DNA from: Actinomadura parmotrematis
Lineage (GTDB): Bacteria > Actinomycetota > Actinomycetes > Streptosporangiales > Streptosporangiaceae
Length of the DNA: 64,000 bases
Reading direction: 5' to 3'
NCBI RefSeq assembly: GCF_019458805.1
Contig: NZ_JAIBOA010000001.1
Coordinates: 496,001-560,000 of the forward strand
A program made the translations under genes and the position numbers. The notes under the pieces are model-generated. The model ran no database searches and had not been told where the DNA came from. It worked only from the letters and a program-made list of their open reading frames with translations. Every line of letters begins with the position of its first letter. Positions within the stretch are counted from its first letter, which is position 1. This document shows positions 17,793-25,305 of this stretch, piece by piece.

Positions 17793-18704
17793 GTGGACCG
17801 CCTGCTCGTCATGCGCAGCTTCGTCACCGTCGCCAAGGTCGGCAGCTTCAGCGGCGCCGCGAAGATCCTCGGCTCCTCCGGGTCGCTCGTCTCCCGGCAC
17901 GTCGCCGACCTGGAGAAACAGGTCGGCGTCCGGCTGGTCAACCGCACCGCCCGCTCGATCAGCCTGACCGAGCCCGGCCAGCGCTACAGCGCCTTCGCGC
18001 AGCGCATCCTGGACGAGATCGACGACGAGGACGCCAACATCGCCGAGCTGCACGACCGGCCGGAGGGGGCGCTGTCGATCATCTGCCCGAAGTGGATCGG
18101 CGGGCTGGACCTCGGGGACGCGATCGCGGCGTTCGCGGTCGCGCACCCCAAGATCACCGTGCGGTTCGAGCTCGGCGGCATGTCCGACCGCACCTACGAC
18201 TTCCTGGACTCGGGCTTCGACGTCGCCTTCCACACCCGCGACCTGCGCGACTCCAGCGTCCGGCTGAAGCGGATCGCCGCGCTGCCGTTCGTGCTCTGCG
18301 CCTCGCGCGGCTACGTCGCCGAGCACGGGGAGCTGAGCGACCCGAACGAGCTGGCCCACCACGACTGCCTGGTGCACGTCAACGACCCGGTCTGGCGGAT
18401 CGGGCACGGGCACGCCAGCACCCTGCACAAGATCCGCAAGGTGGCGTTCCAGTCCAACTCCTACATCGCCCTGCAGAAGGCCGCCGTGCACGGGCGCGGC
18501 ATCGCCCTCGTCCCGCACCGCCCCGCCTACGAGGACCTGGTGAGCGGGGCGCTGCAGGTGCTGCTGCCCGAGCTCGCCGTGCCCGACCGCTCGCTCTACG
18601 CGATCTACGGGCCGGCCGCCCAGGTGCCCCGCAAGGTGGAGGTCTTCCTGGACTTCCTCACCCGCTGGTTCTCCGACAACCCCATCCCGGCGTTCGAGCG
18701 CTGA
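17793..18704 (+). CDS. LysR-family transcriptional regulator
   Basis: 303 residues: winged HTH at about 1-62 (recognition helix region GSSGSLVSRHVADLEK) and a LysR substrate-binding domain (about 90-295) of the kind found in the subfamily with IICPKWIGG near its start. GTG 17793 follows GGAGGAG. It lies between the importer operon and the enzyme operon, transcribed in the same direction, and is the natural candidate for sensing the pathway substrate or intermediate. The TGCAA-N7-TTGCG dyads in front of the two enzyme operons may be its targets (inference). Confidence 0.92.
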   Translation: MDRLLVMRSFVTVAKVGSFSGAAKILGSSGSLVSRHVADLEKQVGVRLVNRTARSISLTEPGQRYSAFAQRILDEIDDEDANIAELHDRPEGALSIICPKWIGGLDLGDAIAAFAVAHPKITVRFELGGMSDRTYDFLDSGFDVAFHTRDLRDSSVRLKRIAALPFVLCASRGYVAEHGELSDPNELAHHDCLVHVNDPVWRIGHGHASTLHKIRKVAFQSNSYIALQKAAVHGRGIALVPHRPAYEDLVSGALQVLLPELAVPDRSLYAIYGPAAQVPRKVEVFLDFLTRWFSDNPIPAFER

Positions 18705-18733
18705 GCCCGGCCGGCGGCCCGCCCCGCACCCGC

Positions 18734-18750
18734 TGCAAGCAACGTTTGCG
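18734..18750. promoter_or_regulatory. TGCAA-N7-TTGCG dyad, copy 1
   Basis: TGCAA (18734-18738), 7 bases, TTGCG (18746-18750). The same 17-bp pattern, 13 of 17 bases identical, occurs at 27978-27994 in front of the amidohydrolase operon. It ends 44 bases upstream of the -10 hexamer at 18795. Confidence 0.55.
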
Positions 18751-18771
18751 ACTTTCGCGCCTCCTGAGCTG

Positions 18772-18800
18772 TTGGTTGCTCTTTGGGGTGTTCCTAGGAT
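18772..18800 (+). promoter_or_regulatory. Candidate promoter of the dioxygenase operon
   Basis: -35 TTGGTT (18772-18777), 17-base spacer, -10 TAGGAT (18795-18800). The dyad at 18734 lies at about -65, fitting an activator; copy C of the GTGA-N6-TCAC dyad lies just downstream of the expected start. Confidence 0.5.
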
Positions 18801-18811
18801 CGACACGTCCG

Positions 18812-18825
18812 GTGACCCAGGTCAC
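18812..18825. promoter_or_regulatory. GTGA-N6-TCAC dyad, copy C
   Basis: GTGACC-CA-GGTCAC, perfect 6-bp arms, 28 bases before the GTG of the VOC gene and downstream of the predicted start of transcription, a roadblock-type position. Confidence 0.45.
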
Positions 18826-18853
18826 GAACCGCAAGCCACGAGGAGACCGCACG

Positions 18854-19777
18854 GTGGGCATCCAGCGCATCGAGTCCGTGCTCTACAGCGTCGAGGACCT
18901 GGACGAGTGCGTCCGGTTCTTCACCGACCTCGGGCTCGCGCCCGTGGAGCGGGACGCCGCGCGGGCCGTGCTCGCGACCGTCACCGGGCAGACCGTCCGC
19001 CTGGAGACTGGGGAGATCCCCGGCCTGCCGCCGGCGCTGGAGCGCATCCCGACGATCCGCGAGGTCGTCTGGGGCGTGGACACCCCCGCCGAGCTGGACG
19101 CCCTGGTCGCCCGCGTCGCCGCCGACCGCGAGGTCCGGCTGGACGCCGACGGCGTGCACCGCGCCGCCGACGAGACCGGCTTCGGCGTCGGCCTCGCCCT
19201 GGCGGCGGCCGACGACACCGAGCGGGCCGCGCCCCGCCCCGGCAACACCCTCGGGCACGTCGCCCGCTGGAACACCGCGGTGTCCCCGGTCGGGCGGGTG
19301 CGGCCGCTCCGGATGTGCCACGTGGCGCTGAACATCCCCAAGGCGGGCCGGGAGGAGGCGGTCGCCTTCTACATCGACCGGCTCGGCTTCGTCCCGACCG
19401 ACGTGGTGAAGCCGATGGGCGTGTTCATGCGCTGCCCGGGGGACGCCGACCAGCACAACTTCCTGCTCTGCCACCGGCCCGACCGGGCCGGCGTCAACCA
19501 CGTCGCCTTCGAGGTCCCCGGCTTCGACGACGTCATCGAGGGCGGCAACCACATGATCGCGCAGGGCTGGCGGGAGGCCCGGCGGCTCGGCCGCCACACC
19601 GTCGGCTCCAACGTCTTCCGCTTCGTGCACGCCCCCTGCGGCGGCCGGGTGGAGTACGCCGCCGACATGGACCGGGTGGACGGCGCCTACGGCACGCGGG
19701 TGCACGAGACCGCGCCCCCGCACCACGTCTGGACCCTGCGCACCGCCAAGGACGCGCCGGACGGTTCCGGCGTCTGA
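18854..19777 (+). CDS. Two-domain VOC protein, extradiol dioxygenase-like
   Basis: 307 residues with two vicinal-oxygen-chelate repeats (about 3-115 and 152-285). The C-terminal repeat keeps the 2-His-1-Glu iron site of type I extradiol dioxygenases: His in MCHVALNI, His in VNHVAFEV and Glu in GRVEYAADM. It probably opens a catechol-like ring or a related enediol. GTG 18854 is preceded by AGGAGA. First gene of the operon running to the MetE-like gene at 24728; its partners (aldehyde dehydrogenase, FAH hydrolase, alpha/beta hydrolase) are those of meta-cleavage pathways. Exact substrate unknown. Confidence 0.85.
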   Translation: MGIQRIESVLYSVEDLDECVRFFTDLGLAPVERDAARAVLATVTGQTVRLETGEIPGLPPALERIPTIREVVWGVDTPAELDALVARVAADREVRLDADGVHRAADETGFGVGLALAAADDTERAAPRPGNTLGHVARWNTAVSPVGRVRPLRMCHVALNIPKAGREEAVAFYIDRLGFVPTDVVKPMGVFMRCPGDADQHNFLLCHRPDRAGVNHVAFEVPGFDDVIEGGNHMIAQGWREARRLGRHTVGSNVFRFVHAPCGGRVEYAADMDRVDGAYGTRVHETAPPHHVWTLRTAKDAPDGSGV

Positions 19778-19791
19778 ACGCGAGGAAGAAG

Positions 19792-21234
19792 ATGACCGAG
19801 CACTACCCCGAGCCGCGGATGCTCATCGCCGGCACCTGGTGCCAGGGCGAGGACGGGCGCACCGCGGCCGTGCTGAACCCCGCCACCGAGGAGGTCGTCG
19901 GCCGGGTGCCGCTGGCCTCCCGCGGCGACCTGGACCGCGCCCTGGCGGCCGCCGAGACCGGCTTCGCCGCCTGGCGCGCCACCCCGATCGCGCGGCGCAC
20001 CGCGATCCTGCACGCCGCCGCCGACCTGCTCACCGAGCGGGCCGGCGAGGTCGGCCGGATCATGACGCTCGAGCAGGGCAAGCCGCTGAAGGAGGCGCGC
20101 GGCGAGGCCGTCCGCGTCGCGGGCACGCTGCGCTGGCACGCCGACGACGCCCGCCGCGCCTACGGCCGCGTCATCCCGTCCGCGCCCGGCACCCTGCTGA
20201 CGGTGCGGCGCGAGCCGGCCGGCGTGATCGCCGCGTTCACGCCGTGGAACTTCCCGGCGGGCTCCCCGATGCGCAAGATCGCCGCGGCGCTGTCGGCGGG
20301 CTGCTCCATCGTCATCAAGGCGTCCGAGGAGACCCCCGGCACCGCCTGCGCGCTCGCCGCCTGCCTCCAAGAGGCCGGGCTGCCCGACGGCGCCCTCAAC
20401 CTGGTGTTCGGCGAGCCCGCCGAGGTCTCGGCGCACCTCATCGCCGCGCCCGCCGTCCGGCTCGTCGCCTTCACCGGCTCCATCCCCGTCGGCAAGCTGC
20501 TCGCCGCCGCGGCGGGCGCCGAGATGAAGCCGACGCTGATGGAGCTCGGCGGCCACGCGCCCGTCATCGTCTGCGCCGACGCCGACCCGGTGACGGCCGC
20601 GCGCCGCGCCGCCGCCGCCAAGTTCGCCAACGCCGGCCAGGTCTGCACCTCGCCGAGCCGGTTCCTCGTCCACGAGAGCCTGCTGGCGGAGTTCACCGCC
20701 GCGTTCGTCGAGGCGGCCGAGGCCGTCGTCATGGGCGACGGCCTCGCCGACGGCGTCACCATGGGCCCGATGGCGAACGCCCGCCGGGTCAAGGCCATGG
20801 AGGAGCTCGTCACCGACGCGGTGAGCCGCGGCGCCGAGGTCCGCACCGGCGGCCGCCGGCCCGACCGGGCCGGCTACTTCTTCCCCCCGACCGTCCTCAC
20901 CGGCGTCCCCGCCGACGCGCGGATCATGGTCGAGGAGCCGTTCGGGCCGGTCGCGCCCATCGCCGGCTTCACCGACCTGGACGACGCCTTGCGCACCGCC
21001 AACGCGCTGCCCTACGGCCTCGCCGCCTACGGCTTCACCGAGTCCGCGGCGACCGCCGAGCGGCTGGTCGCCGGGTTCGAGGCCGGCATCCTGTCGATCA
21101 ACCACTGCGGCGGCTCGGTGCACGAGGCGCCGTCGGGCGGCGTCAAGGAGAGCGGCCACGGCCGCGAGGGCGGCCCCGAGGGCCTGGACGGCTACCTGGT
21201 CACCAAGCGGGTCTCGCACCTGCTGGGGACCTGA
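19792..21234 (+). CDS. NAD(P)-dependent aldehyde dehydrogenase (succinate-semialdehyde dehydrogenase-like)
   Basis: 480 residues. Catalytic Cys285 lies in GQVCTSP and general-base Glu251 in MELGGHAP; the cofactor loop FTPWNFP and FTGSIPVG are present. Overall closest in motif style to the succinate/glutarate-semialdehyde dehydrogenase branch. It would oxidise an aldehyde made in the pathway, for example the semialdehyde from ring opening. ATG 19792 has a GAGGAAG site 14 bases after the VOC stop. Confidence 0.92.
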   Translation: MTEHYPEPRMLIAGTWCQGEDGRTAAVLNPATEEVVGRVPLASRGDLDRALAAAETGFAAWRATPIARRTAILHAAADLLTERAGEVGRIMTLEQGKPLKEARGEAVRVAGTLRWHADDARRAYGRVIPSAPGTLLTVRREPAGVIAAFTPWNFPAGSPMRKIAAALSAGCSIVIKASEETPGTACALAACLQEAGLPDGALNLVFGEPAEVSAHLIAAPAVRLVAFTGSIPVGKLLAAAAGAEMKPTLMELGGHAPVIVCADADPVTAARRAAAAKFANAGQVCTSPSRFLVHESLLAEFTAAFVEAAEAVVMGDGLADGVTMGPMANARRVKAMEELVTDAVSRGAEVRTGGRRPDRAGYFFPPTVLTGVPADARIMVEEPFGPVAPIAGFTDLDDALRTANALPYGLAAYGFTESAATAERLVAGFEAGILSINHCGGSVHEAPSGGVKESGHGREGGPEGLDGYLVTKRVSHLLGT

Positions 21235-21246
21235 GGCGGCCGCGAC

Positions 21247-22053
21247 ATGAGGATCTGCCGCGTCGAGCACGACGGCCGCCCCGCCTTCGGCCGCGTCGAG
21301 GGCGAGGACGTCGTGCTCCTGGACGGCTCCCCGCTGGAGGGCGCCGTCCGCGAGACCGGGACGGTGCTGGCGCTGGGCGCCGCGACGCTCCTGCCGCCCG
21401 TCGTCCCGCCGGTGTTCTACGCCGTCGGCCTCAACTACAAGGGCCACCTCGAGCACGCCCTCGCCAAGGGCTACCCCGCCGCCGCCGTCCCCGAGCGGCC
21501 CGAGGTCGGCTACCGGGCCAACAACGCCCTCACCGGGCACGGCTCGCCGATCGTCAAGCCCGCCGATGTCGAGGGCCGCTTCGAGGCCGAGGGCGAGCTC
21601 GTCGCCGTCATCGGCCGCCGGCTCCGCCGCGCGACCCGCGAAGAGGCGCGGGAGGCGGTGTTCGGCTGGACCATCGGCAACGACGTGAGCGCCCGCGCCT
21701 GGCAGCACGCCGACCGGTCCTTCTGGCGCAGCAAGAACAGCGACACCTTCAAGCCCATGGGCCCGTGGATCGAGACCGGCGTGGACGCGCTCGCCCAGAC
21801 GACGACCGTCCGCGTGAACGGCGCGGTCCGCGCGTCCTTCCCCACCGGCGCGATGATCTTCGATCCGTTCGAGTACATCGCCGCCGCCACCGAGTACCTC
21901 ACGATGCACCCCGGCGACGTGCTCTGGATGGGCGCCGACGGCACCTGCCAGCTGGAGCCGGGCGACACCGTCGACATCGAGATCAGCGGGATCGGCGTGC
22001 TGTCGAATCCCGTGCACGCCGAGACCCCACCCGACGAAAGGCAACGGCGATGA
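21247..22053 (+). CDS. Fumarylacetoacetate hydrolase-family protein
   Basis: 268 residues: short N-terminal domain (about 1-55) and the FAH catalytic domain. Metal ligands of the family are visible as FEAEGELVAVIG (Glu-x-Glu) and GNDVSARAWQ (Asp). Members hydrolyse or isomerise 2-oxo- or 2-hydroxy-dienoates in aromatic degradation. ATG 21247 lies 12 bases after the aldehyde dehydrogenase; its stop overlaps the next ATG (ATGA). Confidence 0.9.
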   Translation: MRICRVEHDGRPAFGRVEGEDVVLLDGSPLEGAVRETGTVLALGAATLLPPVVPPVFYAVGLNYKGHLEHALAKGYPAAAVPERPEVGYRANNALTGHGSPIVKPADVEGRFEAEGELVAVIGRRLRRATREEAREAVFGWTIGNDVSARAWQHADRSFWRSKNSDTFKPMGPWIETGVDALAQTTTVRVNGAVRASFPTGAMIFDPFEYIAAATEYLTMHPGDVLWMGADGTCQLEPGDTVDIEISGIGVLSNPVHAETPPDERQRR

Positions 22054-22421
22054 GCAACCGCCCGCTCTACATCCACCACGTCAACTTCCCGACGACCGAC
22101 GTCGAGCGCACCAAGGAGTGGTACGCCAAGGTCTTCGGACTGAAGTCGATCACGCCCAAGAGCAACACCAAGGTGCTGCTCATGACCCGCGGCAACTTCG
22201 ACCTGCACTTCACCCCGGTCGAGGAGATGGACCGCATGGCGCCCTACCACTTCGCCATGGAGGTCGAGGACTGGGACGGCTTCCTCGCCCACCTCACCGA
22301 GCTCGGCATCCGGCACACCCGGCCGATCGAGCGGCCGGAGAACCAGTCGAAGTTCTGCTACATCCACGACCCCGACCACACCATGATCGAGCTGGTCTAC
22401 CACGGCAAGCGCCCCTCCTGA
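22050..22421 (+). CDS. Single-domain VOC/glyoxalase-like protein
   Basis: 123 residues, one VOC module. Candidate metal ligands are His in IHHVNFP, His in PYHFAMEV and Glu in HTMIELVYHG, so the site looks complete and the protein may be a dimeric ring-fission or isomerase-type enzyme. ATG 22050 overlaps the stop of the FAH gene. Specific reaction unknown. Confidence 0.85.
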   Translation: MSNRPLYIHHVNFPTTDVERTKEWYAKVFGLKSITPKSNTKVLLMTRGNFDLHFTPVEEMDRMAPYHFAMEVEDWDGFLAHLTELGIRHTRPIERPENQSKFCYIHDPDHTMIELVYHGKRPS

Positions 22422-22451
22422 GCGGCCCCGACCCCATCTGAAGGAGGCACC

Positions 22452-23240
22452 ATGGGCGTCGCCCTCTCCGACGGCACCGTGAGGATCTACTACGAGGTGC
22501 ACGGCAGCGGCCCGGCGATCGCGCTGGTCCACGGCTCGGGCGGCCACCACGCCGCCTGGTGGCAGCAGGTCGCCGCGCTGCGCGACCGCTACACCCTCGT
22601 CACGCTGGACCTGCGCGGCTTCGGCAACTCCGACTCCTCGATGCCGGAGTTCGACGGCCAGGACTTCCCCGGTGACATCGTCGCCGTGCTGGAGGACGCC
22701 GGCCTGTCCGACGTGCTGGTGTTCGGCCAGTCCATCGGCGCGGTCGCCGCGCTCCGCGCCGGCCTGGCCCGCCCCGACCTCGTCGGCGGCGTCGCGCTCG
22801 GCCACTCCCTCGGCGGCATCGACCACCCCGAGCTCACGCCGCTCGTCGCCGCCGACCGCGCCGAGGCCGTCAAGCTCCCGGTCATCGACCGGCTGCTCAG
22901 CAAGGACTTCCAGGAGTCGCAGGCCGCGCTGACCTTCCTGTTCCAGCAGCAGGGCACCTTCAACGTCGCCACGATGGCCGACCTGCGCAACCTCACCACC
23001 GGCGGCCCCACGATCGAGGACGTCGTCGCCGCCGGCCTCGACGTCACCTTCGTCGCCGGCGAGCGCGACGCCGTCATCAGCCCCGCCACCGTCCGCCGCG
23101 CGCACGAGCTGGTGAAGGACTCGCACCTGGAGCTGATCCCGGGCGCCCCGCACTCCATGTACTGGGAGCGCCCCGACCTGTTCAACGCCGCGCTCGCGCG
23201 CATCCGCGAGCGCCTCTCCGCCAAGAAGGTCCGATCATGA
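22452..23240 (+). CDS. Alpha/beta-hydrolase
   Basis: 262 residues. Nucleophile elbow GQSIG, oxyanion segment LVHGSGGHHAAWW, acid in GERDAVISP and catalytic His in GAPHSMYW give a complete triad. In this setting a carbon-carbon bond hydrolase acting on a meta-cleavage product or an enol-lactone hydrolase is plausible. ATG 22452 follows AAGGAGG. The next gene overlaps by ATGA. Confidence 0.9.
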   Translation: MGVALSDGTVRIYYEVHGSGPAIALVHGSGGHHAAWWQQVAALRDRYTLVTLDLRGFGNSDSSMPEFDGQDFPGDIVAVLEDAGLSDVLVFGQSIGAVAALRAGLARPDLVGGVALGHSLGGIDHPELTPLVAADRAEAVKLPVIDRLLSKDFQESQAALTFLFQQQGTFNVATMADLRNLTTGGPTIEDVVAAGLDVTFVAGERDAVISPATVRRAHELVKDSHLELIPGAPHSMYWERPDLFNAALARIRERLSAKKVRS

Positions 23241-23686
23241 AACTCACCCTCGACGAGGCCGAGCGGATCGTCGACGCCGCCCTGAAAGCGGGCGAGGGCC
23301 TCGGCAAGGCCCTCAGCGTCGCGGTCGTCGACGCCGGCGGCTTCCTGCGGACGGTCAAGCGCTCCGACGGCGCCCGCCCGCTCACCCCCAACATCGCGAT
23401 CAGCAAGGCGTACAGCTCCGCGGTGATGGAGCGGCCGACGAAGATGCTGAAGGCGTGGGCCGAGGGCAACCCCGCCTTCTTCGCCTCGCTGTCGCAGCAC
23501 GCCGCCCAGCCGATCGTCGCCACCGACGGCGGCGTCACCATCAAGCGCGGCGGCGAGATCCTCGGCGGCCTCGGCATCTCCGGCGGCACCGCCGAGGAGG
23601 ACCAGCAGGTGTGCGAGGAGGTGCTCGGCGGCCTCGGCTACGAGCTCTCCTTCCAGGCGTGGGGAGGGGCGAAGGGCCATGGCTGA
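23237..23686 (+). CDS. GlcG/HbpS-family (DUF336) protein
   Basis: 149 residues of the heme-binding-protein-like GlcG fold (LSVAVVDAGGFLRTVKRSDGA, the family hallmark near residue 30-50, and GGEILGGLGISGGTAEED near the end). Function is unresolved; such genes often sit in operons for 2-hydroxy acid or diol degradation. Cytoplasmic, no signal peptide. Overlaps both neighbours by a few bases. Confidence 0.87.
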   Translation: MKLTLDEAERIVDAALKAGEGLGKALSVAVVDAGGFLRTVKRSDGARPLTPNIAISKAYSSAVMERPTKMLKAWAEGNPAFFASLSQHAAQPIVATDGGVTIKRGGEILGGLGISGGTAEEDQQVCEEVLGGLGYELSFQAWGGAKGHG

Positions 23687-24728
23687 CACCTTCAAGTACC
23701 GCATCGACCACCACGGCAGCCTGGTCCGGCCCGCCGAGGTCCTCGCCGCCCGCGAGCGGCACGCGGCCGGAACCCTGGACGACGCGGGCCTCCGCGCCGT
23801 CGAGGACGAGGCGATCGCCGAGGCCGTCCGGCTGCAGCGCAAGCTGCGCACCTCCGTCGTCACCGACGGCGACTTCCGCAGCGAGGACTTCCGCAGCGCG
23901 GTGTTCGAGAGCGTCGCCGGGTTCCGCCGCACCGGCGCCCTCGACCCCTACGGGCGCGCGGTGTGGGTCGCCGCGGGCGAGCTCAAGGCGGGCGGCCCGA
24001 TCGTCGCCGACAGCGTCGCCGGGCTCGCCGGGCTGACGTCCATGGCGGCGCCGAAGGCGAGCCTGCCGGCACCGTCCTACCTCGCCGCGACCTGCTTCGA
24101 CCCCGCCGTCACCGGCCCCTTCTACAAGGACCCGGTGGCGCTCGGCGAGGCCCTCGCGGGCATCCTGCGCGAGGAGATCGAGCTGCTGGTCGCGCGCGGC
24201 GTCCGGCTGATCCAGCTGAACAACCCGCGCTACGGGTCCTACCTGTCGGGGCGGGACGGCCAGCCGCTCACCCTGGACGAGGCCATCGCCATCGACGCCG
24301 CCGCGGTGCGCGTCGCCGACCGCCCCGAGGGCGTCCGGATCGGGCTCTGCCCGACCCACCGGGCGCCCGCCGAGGTCGACGCCGGCGCCGCCGAGCGGCT
24401 GTTCGGCGACCTGCCGGTGGACCGCTGGGTGCTGCCCTACGACAGGGGCGCCGCGGGCGAGACGGCGCTGCTGCGCGCCGTCCCGGCCGACCGCGACGCC
24501 GCCCTCGGCATCGTGGACCCGCGCAGCGCCGAGCTGGAGGACGTCGACACGATCATGGATCGGATGGACGCCGCCGCCGAGCTGAAGGACGTCCAGGACA
24601 TCGCCGTCACCCCGAGCGGCGGCTTCGCCGACCGCGCGGACGGCAACGCCCTCGGCCCCGACGAGCAGCGGCGCAAGCTCATCCACGTGGAGACGATCGC
24701 CCGCATGTGCTGGGGCAACGAGCTGTAG
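23679..24728 (+). CDS. MetE C-terminal-like (UROD/MetE superfamily) protein lacking the zinc site
   Basis: 349 residues resembling the short MetE-like proteins: HHGSLVRP near the N terminus, VVTDGDFRSEDF, LIQLNNPRYGSYL and a late PSGGFAD segment. In zinc-dependent MetE-like enzymes the metal is held by a His-x-Cys pair and a later Cys; here the first position is Gly222 (with Cys224 kept) and the last is Ser313, so zinc-activated thiol methylation is unlikely. It ends the operon and overlaps the GlcG gene by 8 bases. Reaction unknown; a lyase or transferase role on a carbon acid is possible. Confidence 0.75.
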   Translation: MADTFKYRIDHHGSLVRPAEVLAARERHAAGTLDDAGLRAVEDEAIAEAVRLQRKLRTSVVTDGDFRSEDFRSAVFESVAGFRRTGALDPYGRAVWVAAGELKAGGPIVADSVAGLAGLTSMAAPKASLPAPSYLAATCFDPAVTGPFYKDPVALGEALAGILREEIELLVARGVRLIQLNNPRYGSYLSGRDGQPLTLDEAIAIDAAAVRVADRPEGVRIGLCPTHRAPAEVDAGAAERLFGDLPVDRWVLPYDRGAAGETALLRAVPADRDAALGIVDPRSAELEDVDTIMDRMDAAAELKDVQDIAVTPSGGFADRADGNALGPDEQRRKLIHVETIARMCWGNEL

Positions 24729-24734
24729 AGCGGC

Positions 24735-24769
24735 GCCGGGCGCCCGTCTCCGAGGGACGGGCGCCCGGC
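24735..24769. terminator. Bidirectional terminator
   Basis: Perfect 14-bp inverted repeat (24735-24748 and 24756-24769) with a 7-base loop, between the convergent MetE-like and ABM genes, 7 and 6 bases from their stops. It can serve both strands. Confidence 0.8.
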
Positions 24770-24774
24770 GGGCC

Positions 24775-25062
24775 TCACAGCACCTCGCCGAACGACACGG
24801 AGCGCTCGACCAGGCGCGGGCGGACCGTCCCGAGAATGTGCTCGGCGAAATGCGGCGCCTGCGTGTGCGCGTCGAACGCCGCCCGGTCGACGTACTGCTC
24901 GTAGAGCGTGAAAGCGGCGCTGTCGGAAGTGTCGGCATGCACGATGTAGAGCAGGTTGCCCGGCTCGCGCAGCGTGTGCGCGCGCATTTCCAGCAGCGCG
25001 CCGCGGACCAGTTCGGCGTCCCCGGGCTCGCACCGGTAGCGCGCCACGACCGCATAGGGCAT
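24775..25062 (-). CDS. Antibiotic-biosynthesis-monooxygenase-domain protein (YgiN-like)
   Basis: 95-residue ABM ferredoxin-like fold: MPYAVVARYRCEPGDAELVRG at the start, the TLYEQYVDRAAFDAHTQAPHF motif in the middle. Such proteins act as small cofactor-free quinol oxygenases or as dimeric lyases. ATG 25062 follows GGAGG. It is the only gene of the island on the minus strand, and would fit the quinone/catechol chemistry of the neighbours. Confidence 0.88.
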   Translation of the reverse strand: MPYAVVARYRCEPGDAELVRGALLEMRAHTLREPGNLLYIVHADTSDSAAFTLYEQYVDRAAFDAHTQAPHFAEHILGTVRPRLVERSVSFGEVL

Positions 25063-25147
25063 GAATTCCTCCTGGCCTGGCCTGGGATGGGAAGCGGTTG
25101 ACCGGCCGATTCCACCACGGACCGGACGCCGCGCAGGATGCCGAGCG

Positions 25148-25165
25148 CGCAAGCAATGAATGCCG
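25148..25165. promoter_or_regulatory. Weak third copy of the TGCAA-type site
   Basis: Between the divergent ABM and second aldehyde dehydrogenase genes; shares the core GCAAGCAA and a later TGC with copy 1 (about 12 of 17 positions) but the right half-site is poor. Confidence 0.25.
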
Positions 25166-25260
25166 CCGGGCGCGTGGTCCCGCGACCCCCCGGTTTTTAT
25201 CGTTGGCCCCCGATACGTGCTCGGCCGTCCCCTGCGGCGGCCGGAAGGAGCAGTGATACC

Positions 25261-25305
25261 CGTGCAGCCGATACCCGCGCAGCCGATACCCGTGCAGCCG
25301 ATGGA
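25261..25305 (+). repeat. Three tandem 15-bp repeats at the start of the second aldehyde dehydrogenase
   Basis: Units 25261-25275, 25276-25290 and 25291-25305 differ at one to three bases and encode Ile-Pro-(Val/Ala)-Gln-Pro three times. Each full unit carries a GTG or ATG-like codon, so the start codon choice is ambiguous here. Confidence 0.7.

Noticed and set aside
23679..24728. Cobalamin-independent methionine synthase
   Set aside because: Half-length and zinc ligands replaced.
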